A stretch of 64,000 nt of DNA from Chloranthus sessilifolius. Lineage: Eukaryota > Streptophyta > Magnoliopsida > Chloranthales > Chloranthaceae. The position numbers and the translations under genes were made by a program. This document shows positions 21,819 to 31,603 of the stretch, in pieces (the stretch's first letter is position 1; every line of letters begins with the position of its first letter). The DNA lies in contig CM037588.1 in assembly GCA_021018995.1 (NCBI GenBank), positions 35,089,000 through 35,152,999 of the forward strand, in the 5' to 3' direction. The notes beneath the pieces were generated by a model. That model worked only from the letters and a program-made list of their open reading frames with translations, searched no databases and was not told where the DNA came from.

Positions 21819-22317
21819 TAGGACCAGGTGGATCCTGTGATTTGGAGTGGAATTTATACCCTGCAACTGTGCTTATAGCCATTTGAGGGAATTGTGTGCT
21901 CTGAACCTCTGTAGCACAATTAATTGAATTTGATTTCAGTGAAAACCAATCTCCAAGCTACTCTTCTCCATATTCAGTTCTTTTTACCACTTTTCCCTGC
22001 AAGATCTAAGATCCAAACCTCGATCCAAGTTAGTTTATGTTTAATTTTTGCATTAGTTTAAGTAACAATCCATTTCAAACCTCTCCCCTGTCTTTTAGCT
22101 AAATTAGCCATAGTTAGGGTGCCAGATCTAATACAGATCTGGAGATTTATCATACTTTTAAACTAACCTCCCTGTGGACATTCCCTTATTCACCATTTTT
22201 TGTAAAACTTGCCACAACAGACCCTGATTACTTGTAGGTCTGTATGAGTGTGTTCTGCCTAATTTTAGATAATTTTAGATCCTATTTGAGGGAAGGCAAA
22301 TAACACCAACAAGTTTT

Positions 22318-22335
22318 TGGCGCCGCTGCCAGGGA
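22318..22335 (+). other. Primer-binding site of Athila-plus
   Basis: TGGCGCCGCTGCCAGGGA lies 6 nt after the LTR end. It is the Athila-type PBS (reported as complementary to tRNA-Asp) with a few changes from TGGCGCCGTTGCCGGGGA seen in Athila-minus. Confidence 0.85.
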
Positions 22336-22558
22336 GGCATGTTTAGAAATTGATAGATCTAAGTTTTGATCATAGATTTGTAGTTTTTGTTTGATTTTTA
22401 CTAACTGCATTTGTAAGTTGTGTTGTTTTTCAATATTTTGTGTACATTTTATCAGATCTAAGGCTACCAGTGAGAGGAGAATCGTGCTGGAGACTTCTCT
22501 GTAGCTTGCATCCCTTTACTCCCCTGTTATTTTTAAGATCTGTTGATAATTTTTGTTA
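22336..22558 (+). other. Athila-plus leader, interrupted by Tat-plus
   Basis: This is untranslated leader between PBS and gag. It stops at the Tat-plus insertion and resumes at 63334. No frame is seen. Confidence 0.75.
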
Positions 22559-22563
22559 GAGTA
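22559..22563. repeat. Target-site duplication GAGTA, left copy
   Basis: GAGTA abuts the Tat-plus 5' LTR and is repeated at 63329-63333 after the 3' LTR. Confidence 0.93.
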
Positions 22564-22947
22564 TGTAGACACCCAAATTCGGCCCAAGGCCCGATCAGTC
22601 TGTACTGCGGGAGAAATGCACCCCTGTGCTTCCGATGGCACCCCTGAACCCTTGGAAATCTATCTAGACCTTTAGGAATCACCTAAAACCCATTAGAACC
22701 ATTCCCCCAACCCTTAGAGATCACCCGTAAACCCTTGGATTCCTTCCCAAACTCAATTTAAACCCTTCTGAGCATTTTATGGGAGGAGAGCTACAACTTT
22801 TTATATATACCACTTCTGAGAATGAGCCACATATAATTGGAAAGAGGACTTCTCTAGCTTTCCAACGAGCCAAAGATCACCCAATTTGGAGTTGTGATTC
22901 AAAAGTTATGGCCGTTTGAAGTTTCACATAAAATGACAACTTTTGCT

Positions 22948-23170
22948 TAGGCGTATGTAATACATACGCCTAGCCAATTTGGCCCTAGATTGGTCAGGCG
23001 TATATATTATATACGCCTGGCATTTTTGGGCCAAATTTGGCCAGGCGTATATAATACATACGCCCAGCATAGGTGGCCACCAACACGGGCACCCATATTC
23101 TCAGATCCCCCCTGGTTTTCTTGAGTTTTACTGTGCATAAGCTGGGCGTATGTAATATATACGCCCAGCT
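22948..23170. repeat. Four GGCGTATATA palindromes in Tat-plus 5' LTR
   Basis: Copies lie at 22948-22972, 22995-23019, 23041-23068 and 23140-23170. Each is an inverted repeat with arms such as CAGGCGTATATA and TATATACGCCTG around a single central base. The last extends to 15-nt arms beginning AGCTGGGCGTATGTA. Each contains two CpG and a TATATA core. Confidence 0.95.
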
Positions 23171-23444
23171 TAGCTACAGTATCTATCATTAAATGCTCGA
23201 ATTTCTTCCATCTAGTTTGACCCTTTGGCCATCCCCTTGGTTAAGGTGGGTGTCTTAAGGTTGGTTGCATCCCCTTTGAGCTTATTGGCAACCCTCAAGT
23301 CACCCATGGTCTCACCCCATCATCCACAATTGAAACCAATTTCCCAAACCTCTAGGACCCTAAAAACCTAGAAAACCTTAGATGGAGGATTACCTAATTG
23401 CTAAAACAATTAGCTCTTAACTAACCCTCTAACCCACCTCTTCT

Positions 23445-23454
23445 CTATAAATAG
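23445..23454 (+). promoter_or_regulatory. TATA box of Tat-plus 5' LTR
   Basis: CTATAAATAG followed by AGAGACCCCC, about 880 nt from the LTR start and downstream of the palindromes. The 3' LTR copy (62586-62595) has a changed base, CTATAAATTG. Confidence 0.7.
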
Positions 23455-24189
23455 AGAGACCCCCCTCTTCCCAAAAGGGTTGAAAAAATCAAGGTTGAAA
23501 AGATTAGGGTGAAAGCTTGAGTTAGGAGAGAGAGAGCCCTTGTGAGAGAAAGTTATTTTCTTATATTTTCAACCAGAATTCCAGCATGCATAGATCATTT
23601 TTTAAAACCCTTTTTAACCATTAGATCACCCCTTTTAGTTAAAGCTTAGTCCTTAGCTTCATCCTACACTTCCTATCTACCGAATCCTAGCATTAGAAAC
23701 TGATTCTCCTACCGTTTAAGCCATTCAAAGCCATCGGAAGCACGCCGAAGCGAAGGTCTTCCTCGGTGAAACAAGGGCCCGTGAGCTCCGGCTCTCCCCT
23801 CTCTTCCTCTACCTTCTTGGTGTTTCCTCCGTCCAAGGATTCAAGCCGTTACGCTACCGAAATTTCGGTTTGCCTCAAAGCTTGATAGAACTGCATTGCC
23901 TTCGGGCAAGGGGATGCTCCGCCCAATTGTTTTCATTTTGGCCATAGATAGAGACCGCTACGTGCGGGTTGATTGGGTGCCTAAACCCTTCCCGATCGAG
24001 AACCGAAGCCCCTACCATAGAGCCTTTGGCAAAGACCGATAAATCATAGTCATATTTAGCACTTCGGTGCTCAAAATATCGATTTAAAGGTTTCCCGGGT
24101 CACCAAAAGCTCCGGGTGGCGACTCTACATTTTATTCCATCGCAAGTGCATCGCCGTGACGGGTTTAAGAGGATCCATGCTCGCACAGA

Positions 24190-24207
24190 TGGCGACTCTG
24201 CTGGGGA
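24190..24207 (+). other. Primer-binding site of Tat-plus
   Basis: TGGCGACTCTGCTGGGGA begins two bases after the LTR. This PBS form is characteristic of the Tat/Ogre lineage (reported as complementary to tRNA-Arg). Confidence 0.9.
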
Positions 24208-25727
24208 TAGCACCCAAGCGCTTCCCCTTTTGTTGGCCTTTCTTTTTATTACTAACCATTGCTATTTTTTATTTTATTCCTGCTATTTTTCCTCTATTTT
24301 TATTATTTTTACTAACGTACTCACCCCTACGATTCAGTCCTTTAAGTGCTTTAGCCGATTGGCGGGCCTACGTGCGCCCTTAAATTTCTGTTTTTACTGT
24401 TCTTGTCATTTAAGCCGCCTTAGCCATTTGGCGGGCCCGCTCGCATTTACTTTTCACGTCATTTAAATTTCGATCATTTACGAGCCATAGCCGATTGGCG
24501 GGCCTACGTGCGCTTTTCATTTCAGTCATCATATCTCACCATTGAATGCCGGCCCGTTGAGGCAGCACGAGCTTGTCATCCCCGACCCGATTTTGGACTT
24601 AATTTCACTCCCCTTTAAGAATCTGTAATAAAAAGTGAACCAACAGTGTGGGGACTTAATCAAATCTGTTTTACATATTTTGGGTAATTTTTGGGGGGTT
24701 TAGGCACAGATATAACTTACCTGCTTCCCAGTAAGGCGGTAGTCCTAGTTGTGATGATCCTTAAAAGAACCACCCCTTCCAGTACCTGAGAAGGCGCTTG
24801 CGCCAGAGGTATATCGGTTCGGTTGCCAATTCCGATAAAGTCGTAAAACCCGCATTGGTGAGAGCATAGACAGCCCAAATTCAACTGTTTATCCCTAGGA
24901 AACGGAAAGGAGGGACCCGATAACATACACTGCAGTCCCTGGGAGCATTCCTCCCAGGAAACCAGTTCAAAGACCCATTTTTGGGCTTGTTGTTCACTGT
25001 CAAAATTAATTGACAGAGCTATTTTTGCCAGGCGTATATAATATATACGCCGAGCCAAAATCCTCAAAAAATAGCCAGGCATATATAATATATACGCCCA
25101 GCTAAATCTGCCCCTTTTTGGTCGGGCGTGCATAACATATACGCCCAGTATAAACTAGGTCACAGGAACTCGATCTAAGGCCCAATCCACCACCCCAATT
25201 CCCCGATTAGCGGTATTAGTGCCCGCAGTAGCCTCCCGCATTCTGTAACACCCATCATGCCCCCGCCTAGTCAAGAGAAGGCGACTTCTCATTGATCTGC
25301 TCCGGGGGATCAGGTCGTTTACGTGGATTCCCTCGCCTTCAATAGAACAAAAGGGTTCCCGTTCGCTTCTTCAGAATTGTGCCGGATCCCATCGTGGGAC
25401 CTGTTAAAGGTGCATATACCACCTATGATGGGAATTGACCCTGAGCACCAGGTCATCTTTCATCTAGGTAGAGGGGAGTTAATTTCCATCTAGAAAAGAA
25501 AAATCAATCAAGATAAAAAAAATAATAAAAAAATCATCTTCAAAAACAAAAAAAAAATCATTTTTCAAAAACCAAACAAAAAAATAATAATAATAATAAT
25601 AAAAATCAAAAAAATATATTTTCGTGTGACCGTCACCACAGCAACGTCAAACCCGGCCCGTAGAAGGAGAACCAGGAAGGTATTCGGTCCTTACCCGAGA
25701 CATCGATACAACACTCGTCAACAGATC
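24208..25727 (+). other. Tat-plus untranslated leader
   Basis: About 1.5 kb precede the first convincing gag ATG. A block GGCGGGCC.ACGTGCGC recurs near 24360, 24430 and 24496 (AGCCGATTGGCGGGCC), and three GGCGTATATA palindromes sit at 25027-25149. 25490-25620 is an A-rich stretch. No coding signal is convincing. Confidence 0.6.
25027..25149. repeat. Three GGCGTATATA palindromes in the leader upstream of gag
   Basis: Copies at 25027-25055, 25073-25103 and 25121-25149 have the same arms as the LTR copies; the third is the most diverged (GGGCGTGCATA...TATACGCCC). They lie about 580 nt upstream of the gag ATG. Confidence 0.9.
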
Positions 25728-26355
25728 ATGTCGAGCGCCGATACATCCCCGCCATCATCCCCATCCCATTCCCATTTAGGAGAAGACCCGATCTACAACA
25801 CCTTCACCCAAACTTGGTTCGATGTCACAGGTCCATTTGGGGCACCCATGTTCGCATCCACCCCATCCCCCGTCCTTACATTTTCCCAACATGCCCCTAC
25901 CTCATCCTCTACTGAAACACCTCGCTTCCCAACCAACCCATACATCCCCACCTCCCATCCGTACACCCTTACTGCACCCCCTCATTCCCAAAGACACCAT
26001 CGGGAGCCCCATCCCCCGCCTACCTCCCACATCCTATCCACCTCACCATTCATGCCCCCTACATCTCATATCCCATCCACCTTATCACATGGCCCATCCA
26101 CTTCCCAACATACCCCCACATTTACCCAGGTCATGCCCAACTTTACCCAAGATGTGACCAATAACTCACCATCTTCCTTAGCTGTACATCCACACCCTCT
26201 AATCACAGTCATTCATACCCCTATACCCAGGTCATGCCCAATTTCACCCAACCCCCTCAGCCCTTGAATGGGCCACCACCCTCCAATCTCACACCTAAAT
26301 CCATGCCCTCAATGGAGGACGTGAGAAAGATGTATGCCCTATGGGATACCGCTCG
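25728..26355 (+). pseudogene. gag: Tat-plus gag, N-terminal Pro-rich part (interrupted)
   Basis: The frame starts at ATG 25728 (MSSADTSPPSSPSHSHLG), with an in-frame basic stretch upstream (ARRRRTRKVF). It contains the block DVTGPFGAPMF and is then Pro/Ser/Thr/His-rich. After a TGA at about 26266 the same frame continues to DVRKMYALWDTARN at the Athila insertion. Joining 26360 to 44119 after removing one TSD keeps the frame (..ARN then PTFQTPHLGL). I chose the ATG because the longer open frame upstream has no ATG. Confidence 0.7.
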
Positions 26356-26360
26356 GAATC
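26356..26360. repeat. Target-site duplication GAATC, left copy
   Basis: GAATC abuts the Athila-minus LTR at 26361 and is repeated at 44114-44118. Confidence 0.93.
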
Positions 26361-26878
26361 TGTTGGGCTATTTTTTAAGTGCTTGTTACTGACTTTATTG
26401 AAGACAGTGATAAGAATGGAATGAATGAAAATTGGATGAAAGGTGGATTGAAAATTATGGAGCAACAAGCCTAAAATATGCACAATCCTGCAAGATATTG
26501 GGCCTGTTGTAGCAAGTTTTGATAAGTAAGAGTTTGTCCCACAGGGAAGTTGATCTTAAGCTCCAAGGGATCCATCTTTAGTAGGCCCTCCAGATCTGAC
26601 TACAGATCTGGCAATCCTAAATGGAAGGGGATTTAGGGTCACTAAAATCTAAATTCTAAGGTATCCTAATGTCTAAACTATTGAAAGGGTTAAGAAAGAA
26701 GATGGAGTGAGAAAATAAATATAAAAGGGTGAGAAGTATGCTATTAGGTTCAGATCTGATGGGTTTCATGACTCAAATTTAGATCTGCTGCTATAGAAGT
26801 CCTGCCCAATGGCTACATTATCAACACTAAGGAGAAAGAATCCAACTCATCGCTGTGCCATGATCCAATCCCTTTATG

Positions 26879-27343
26879 GTTATAACCTGTCCACTTAAAT
26901 GGTCACAAACTATCCAATTGGGGAACCACAGTCCAGAGATGGGTCAGAATAAGTTTATCATTTTAGGCACTACTTCATCCAGGCTACAAGCACAAGAATC
27001 CATAGGGAACCTCAACCTCTAAAGTGCTGTGTGGGGCTAGGCCTGTGTGGGAGCATGTTAGCGCAGACACATAGAACCAGCAAGTGTCTGAGTGCAGCCT
27101 TAGATCCAGCTGTCCACTGCTTTAGAGAGACTGCAATGATCTAGTCGCAAGCCTACAATCTCTATAACCAAACCAGATCTGCCATCTGATGGCAGGTCTA
27201 TATACCTACAGGGGAGTTTGTCTCAGCACATTCTCTCACAGGGCTACAAGCACAAGTGCAGAGAAGAACAATCCGTCTTGAGTCTGTGGGTTGGCTTCAC
27301 CCTAAGGCTATAACCTATCCACTTAAATGGTCGCAGACTATCC
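26879..27343 (-). repeat. Two conserved Athila boxes in the left LTR
   Basis: Plus-strand words TATAACCTGTCCACTTAAAT (from 26881) and TATAACCTATCCACTTAAAT (from 27310), each followed by GGTC.CA.ACTATCC, are reverse complements of the box in Athila-plus (21671, 21781). They recur at 42161-42198 and 42591-42629 in the right LTR. Confidence 0.75.
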
Positions 27344-27830
27344 CAGAGGCTATCCTCCTCACAAAGCTCAAGATAGAACAAGAAACATTGCTGCCACCAC
27401 CATGTTCACAAGGCTACAAAAGCTCATTGCTCCCATGGGGACTTCAGATCTAGTGGGTCCTGTGGTGGGGCTAGGCCTGTATGGGAGCATGTTAGCCCAG
27501 ACACACAGGTCACTTAGATCTGAGTAAACCATAAAATCAGTCCTCCATTTCTTGCAATACATCCTAGAAATAGAGGATCTCGAGGTAGCAGCCTTGTACA
27601 GAATAACTCATAAACAAAAATCCCATAAATGTAACACACCCTATCATAAAACTCCATTAATCTATTCCAAATAGTCATACGAAGGCATAGCCAGCAAATG
27701 CTGGACTATGGAGAGAAGAAAAAGTAAAAAGAAATCTACCTAAACCTTACTAGAGATCTACAGCTACTGCGAGAAAAAGATAGACAAAATTCTATTCTAT
27801 CAGGTCTCTCTAAACCTAAACCAGACTTAG

Positions 27831-27840
27831 GTTTATATAG
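27831..27840 (-). promoter_or_regulatory. TATA box of Athila-minus left LTR
   Basis: The minus strand reads CTATATAAAC, about 1,000 nt from the LTR start. It is identical in the right LTR at 43116-43125. Confidence 0.65.
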
Positions 27841-28054
27841 CAGTTAGTTTGGCGGCACATTAGGGTTAGGAAACCCTAATTTTAACGATGCCACACGGCC
27901 TAATACTGTTCCTTGGATGTCTCGAGGTGTGTGCATAGAACTTGGAGCGTTGGAGTGCATGCCCTAATTGCTAGAAGTTCCCAGAATGTCCTCTATAGAA
28001 ATAAGGGAGAGTTAGAGTTCAGAGCCTCACCAGGTAGCACTGGTTTCCAAGACT

Positions 28055-28610
28055 ATCACGTGGTAGCACGGTCTTCATGAGATTGGATTAGCATGAAATT
28101 CTAGCTGTGGCGGGGTTGTCTTAGTTGAAGCTGAAGCAGTCGAGTGATAGAGCATTGAATCCTCGCTGGATTGCTCTAGTCTTCGCGGGATTGCACTTTC
28201 CTTCTGAATGGTGCGGGAATCGTGCGAGTAGTTTGTTTCTCAATGGATCATCGGGAGGATCCTCGTGAGTACGTGATGTGCATTGGTCTCTGAACTACGC
28301 GAGAGGTTTTTTTGAAGTTTTGCATCCCTCGGCCATTGCTCGACAGCTGCGCGCAGAGATACCTGGAGCCCTCTCTCCTCAGCCGATCTGAGTGAACTGC
28401 GCGAGGTTTGAGAGCTGCTTTCTTGAGCTGCACGAGACTGCACAATCATTTATATTTGAGCTTCGCGAACTATGCTGCAGGAGCTCTTCTGTCACTAAAC
28501 TATGCGAGAATAGCGCAAACAATTGGTATGATGTCATGGGAAACTCGTGAGGATTGCGCGAGGCAGGCTTTCTGAGTCATGTGAACCTTGCGATAGCTGC
28601 GCGAGGCTCA
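28055..28610. repeat. CGCGAG motif array in the left Athila-minus LTR
   Basis: More than a dozen short words built on TGCGCGAG, TTCGCGA or close variants (for example GCTGCGCGAG, TTCGCGGG, TACGCGAG) occur, mostly 20-45 nt apart. Several have decayed by C-to-T or G-to-A relative to the right LTR (for example CTGCACGAG against CTACGCGAG). Confidence 0.8.
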
Positions 28611-28839
28611 TTTCTTTCTTTGCTGTTGTTGTGCTCTGCCTTCATGCAATCAGGCTCTCTGTCTTCCATTCTTCTGGGAGACTTCTGGGGCAAAAGTGGG
28701 CTCCTTAGCAGGATTAAGGCCTTATTACAGCTACTGTTTATTACTTGCAGAACAGGCTTAAAATACTTTTATTAAATAATTAAGGGTCCAACAAAGGTTA
28801 AGTTAAGGGGTGAAAAGTGGTACTTTTCAGGTCTTAACA

Positions 28840-28852
28840 CACCCCCAAACCT
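28840..28852 (-). other. Polypurine tract of Athila-minus
   Basis: The minus strand reads AGGTTTGGGGGTG immediately before the 3' LTR start TGTTAAG. A copy of the same 15-mer context lies at about 30505-30520. Confidence 0.8.
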
Positions 28853-30500
28853 AATCTTTGCTAGTCCCTTAGCAAAGCGACACTAAAAATCTACAGAAAT
28901 TAAATGCCACTTTCGTAGGGAGCACGAATTCATTTAGCATATATACCACGCCTTTTAAACCCCTAGGTCATCCCTAGTGGAGGAGTGAAGTCTCCTGAGG
29001 GTTTTCAGTGAAGATACCCACAAACTTCTCAATAAAATAGTTAACAGTAGTGCAAGATTGTCAAGTTAGCAGTCAAGAAACAGAGTACAGTTCACCCTTG
29101 AATCGGTAAAAATATAGGAAATTTAAAATACATTGTCTGCATAGATGCTTAAGCAACATAAACTTCACATGATAGCACAGCAATTCCAATCAGTTCACAA
29201 CAGGAAAACTACACATGTGTGTTAGCACTAAGCTCACCATTAAATTAAAAATTAGGTTGTAGGTCATGCCCAATACATTCAATATTAGACCCAAAAATCT
29301 CTAGGGCGTACTCTCACAAAGAACTTTTGAGGGTTTCATTGTCTTTCAAGCTCAGGAGTAGTTACATCCCCCAAATGGGTCTGTAAGCATGAGCATAGGC
29401 ATAGCATTCAAGTTTTGGCATCATTGGCAAATTTTTACCATAGATTAGACAACTCATTATCTCCACATGACAGCTCATTCAACTTTGGATCACAAGGGCT
29501 TTAACTGGGCTGTAATGTGGCTTATGGTATTGAGTTATAAAAAGAATTGGAAGGTTGAAAAAGGGGTTTGAAATTCAGAAATCAGTAGGTGCAGGAGGTG
29601 TTTCATGACTTCACCTTCTTTAATTCAACTCCTTTCATTTTCTTTCAAATCTTCAGATTTGAAGTGATCAGTTTCTCCTCTTGTTTGATTTTTTTTTTTC
29701 AATGAATGTTTCCTCTTGATTCCTCTCTTACTCTTCATCATTGTTTTCTTTTCTTTCTGGTGCAGTTTTCTTCTTTTTATTTTTTTGTTTTTGCTTTGAT
29801 GAATTGCCACCTTTTTCCTCAGTTGTTACACTGCTAGAACTTCAGATAATTCTTCTCCACTCATCCAATGTACCCTAACTTGTCCATCATTAACTCTTTC
29901 TCCTTTACCTTCTGACTTCTCAGAGTGAGGGTAAGGTTAAATCAGATGCATAGGTTCAGGTACAAGTACTCAGGTGTGTTTTGAAGAAAATGGGACTTTG
30001 AAGCTCAAAGAGTGTATGAACAAGGGCAGTTGCTTTAAGGTTTGGTCTGTTTAGGCTCAAACTGTCCAAGAGAAGGCTTTGATCCTTTCCTAAGTGTCAT
30101 GAGTACTGTCAGTTGTTTCAACTTGGAGTTACCTAACTTTTAGTGAACACATTGACTCAGCCAGTCCTTAAAGCTAGAAGAAATTTGCCTCAATCACTCC
30201 TCAAATAAAAAAAAAATTTGTAGGCCCAATTCTCACTAGTGATGGTCTTCCTTTGAACTTTTAAGTATGTCCTTACCTTTTTCTCCCTTCAATGATTTAC
30301 TAAGTGCTGATTCCAATGAGTTTTCTTGGTGTTCTCATCATGGAAATGTGAAAATTTAGAAATTTATAATGTCTAAAGATCTGCAAAAAGTTTTAAATTC
30401 CTTAATTTTCATAATTCTGAAGTGAACACAACTCCATTTCTATGTTACTCACATGATTTTGCTGCACTTTAAATTACCTATGTTATTGGCAGTCCTACCT
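28853..30500 (-). other. Long non-coding 3' region of Athila-minus
   Basis: About 1.65 kb lie between the two PPT-like tracts. Only short low-complexity frames occur (Lys-rich on the minus strand near 29700). I see no gene. Confidence 0.6.
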
Positions 30501-30504
30501 GCCA

Positions 30505-30520
30505 CACCCCCAAACCTAGG
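30505..30520 (-). other. Second polypurine-tract-like sequence in Athila-minus
   Basis: Plus-strand CACACCCCCAAACCT is identical over 15 nt to the sequence spanning the LTR/PPT junction at 28838-28852. It lies about 1.67 kb upstream (in element sense) of the true PPT. Confidence 0.6.
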
Positions 30521-30803
30521 AGGAGCAGTGTCCTCACTGGTTCAAAGGTGAGAATAAATGGTAGAATCCAAGGAAACATACAGAAACAAAGACAGAAGAA
30601 GAGAGAGAAATAAAAATGCAAAATTAAATAGTATGGAACTAAAAGAATACTTTCATTGAAATAAAAAGAAAATATGACAAAAAGATGGAAAAAAAGAAAA
30701 GAGAAAATGGGGGAGGTTAATGTGTAGCCGGGGGAGGGTTGGAGGAAGATGGAGGGGGAGATGCAGGTGGTGCCATTTTTTTCTTCTTCTTTTTCTCTCG
30801 CTT

Positions 30804-31088
30804 CTATCTTTTTTTCTTTTTCTTTTCCTCCTTGGCCAGGATCCGCTGGACCTCGTCATACTCATCCCAGAGAAATTGCAAGGGGTCCGGCTCCTTAGGC
30901 GGTGGGGGATCTTCCCAGATGGGGTAAAATTTGATTGGGAAGCCAAAGGGGCTGTCATCCGCCATTTGTGTGAGGAGGGGTGGACTTCTAGGGTTAGAAG
31001 AGGAGGGATGAGATGAAAAGGGGCTAAGGGCCAGTTTAAAAGAGAGGGACGAGGGAACATGAATCGGCGGAATTGAAATTGCGCCCAT
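30804..31088 (-). CDS. Small accessory ORF of Athila-minus, function unknown
   Basis: On the minus strand an ATG at 31088 (MGAISIPPIHVPSSLS) opens a frame of about 95 codons, Pro/Ser-rich at first, with the block FGFPIKFYPIWEDPPPP, then LWDEYDEVQRILAKEEKKKKKR. An in-frame ATG at 31184 would add 32 residues. I do not recognise the family. A TATA-like box (31196-31208) and three CGCGAG-type words (31228-31300) lie just upstream, so the ORF may have its own promoter. It is the last frame before the non-coding 3' region. Confidence 0.4.
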   Translation of the reverse strand: MGAISIPPIHVPSSLSFKLALSPFSSHPSSSNPRSPPLLTQMADDSPFGFPIKFYPIWEDPPPPKEPDPLQFLWDEYDEVQRILAKEEKKKKKR

Positions 31089-31195
31089 TTTCACACTTGG
31101 CAATAAATGAGTGTTGTGTGGGGAAAGAAGAAAATTCACAACTAGCTCTTTGGAAAAGAGAAGTAGCATTAAATGAATTTCCAAAGAGAGGCATG

Positions 31196-31300
31196 GTATT
31201 TAAAGAGGTAAGTGTATAGCACGGGGATCCTCGTGAAGAGCAATCAGTGAGGAGTGAAGGACATGTCTCGCATAGCTGAGCTAGGGATCTTCGCGAGGTA
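31196..31300 (-). promoter_or_regulatory. TATA-like box plus CGCGAG words upstream of the small ORF
   Basis: The minus strand reads CTCTTTAAATACC at 31208-31196. Further upstream are the plus-strand words CCTCGTGAAG, TCTCGCATAGC and TTCGCGAGGTAC. The last matches the LTR motif exactly over TTCGCGAG. Confidence 0.45.
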
Positions 31301-31603
31301 CACTACAAAGGGCACATCAATTTGAAGAGGAAGCCATTGAAAATCCTGAGGCAGGTATTGCACAAAACTTATGCAGCCACCAACGACATCTATCCGCTAC
31401 ATGGATTACTAGTTCAATGAAAAATGTCCTCCCAAAAATTCTTCTCCCATGAATGGCAAAAAGAACAAAATCAAAAGTACCAAACAATCAGAAAGAAACA
31501 CATAGAACAGAGCAATAGATAAAACTAGAATTTCTATTGAAGTGTAATAAAAATAGTTACAAGTGGAATTACAAGAAGAAAAACCTAAGATACAATCTAG
31601 AAG

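Larger units (their letters stand above)
20235..22311 (+). mobile_element. 5' LTR of Athila-plus
   Basis: The LTR starts TGTTAAGTGGTGAAAA and ends CACCAACA, immediately before AGTTTT and a TGGCGCC primer-binding site, which fixes its 3' boundary. Length is 2,077 bp. Flanking CATAT at 20230-20234 is the predicted TSD, but its partner is outside the window. It contains a CCTATCGAA motif array, a TATA box and two copies of the conserved Athila box (21671-21710, 21781-21818). The same start sequence is seen in the other two Athila-type LTRs of the window. Confidence 0.85.
22564..24187 (+). mobile_element. Tat-plus 5' LTR
   Basis: The 1,624-bp LTR starts TGTAGACACCCAAATT and ends ATGCTCGCACA, two bases before the PBS. 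It contains four palindromic GGCGTATATA-type repeats (22948-23170), a TATA box at 23445 and AGAGACCCCC after it. Frames inside are non-coding. Confidence 0.93.
26361..28839 (-). mobile_element. Athila-minus 3' LTR (left)
   Basis: The 2,479-bp LTR starts on its own strand TGTTAAGACCTGAAAA and ends GCCCAACA. It contains a CGCGAG motif array (28055-28610), a TATA box (27831-27840) and two Athila boxes (26879-26915, 27305-27343). Small open frames inside match in both LTR copies and are not genes. Confidence 0.93.

Noticed and set aside
22948-23170. Palindromic repeats as a CRISPR-like array
   Set aside because: Only four copies, irregular spacing and no unique spacers; the setting is a plant LTR.
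24717-25133. Minus-strand 138-codon frame in the Tat-plus leader
   Set aside because: Part of it is made of the palindromic repeats; no family similarity; lies in the untranslated leader.
27256-27562. Open frames within the Athila-minus LTRs (also 42541-42963, 43386-44049)
   Set aside because: Present in both LTR copies by duplication, short, with no family similarity, and lying in non-coding LTR.
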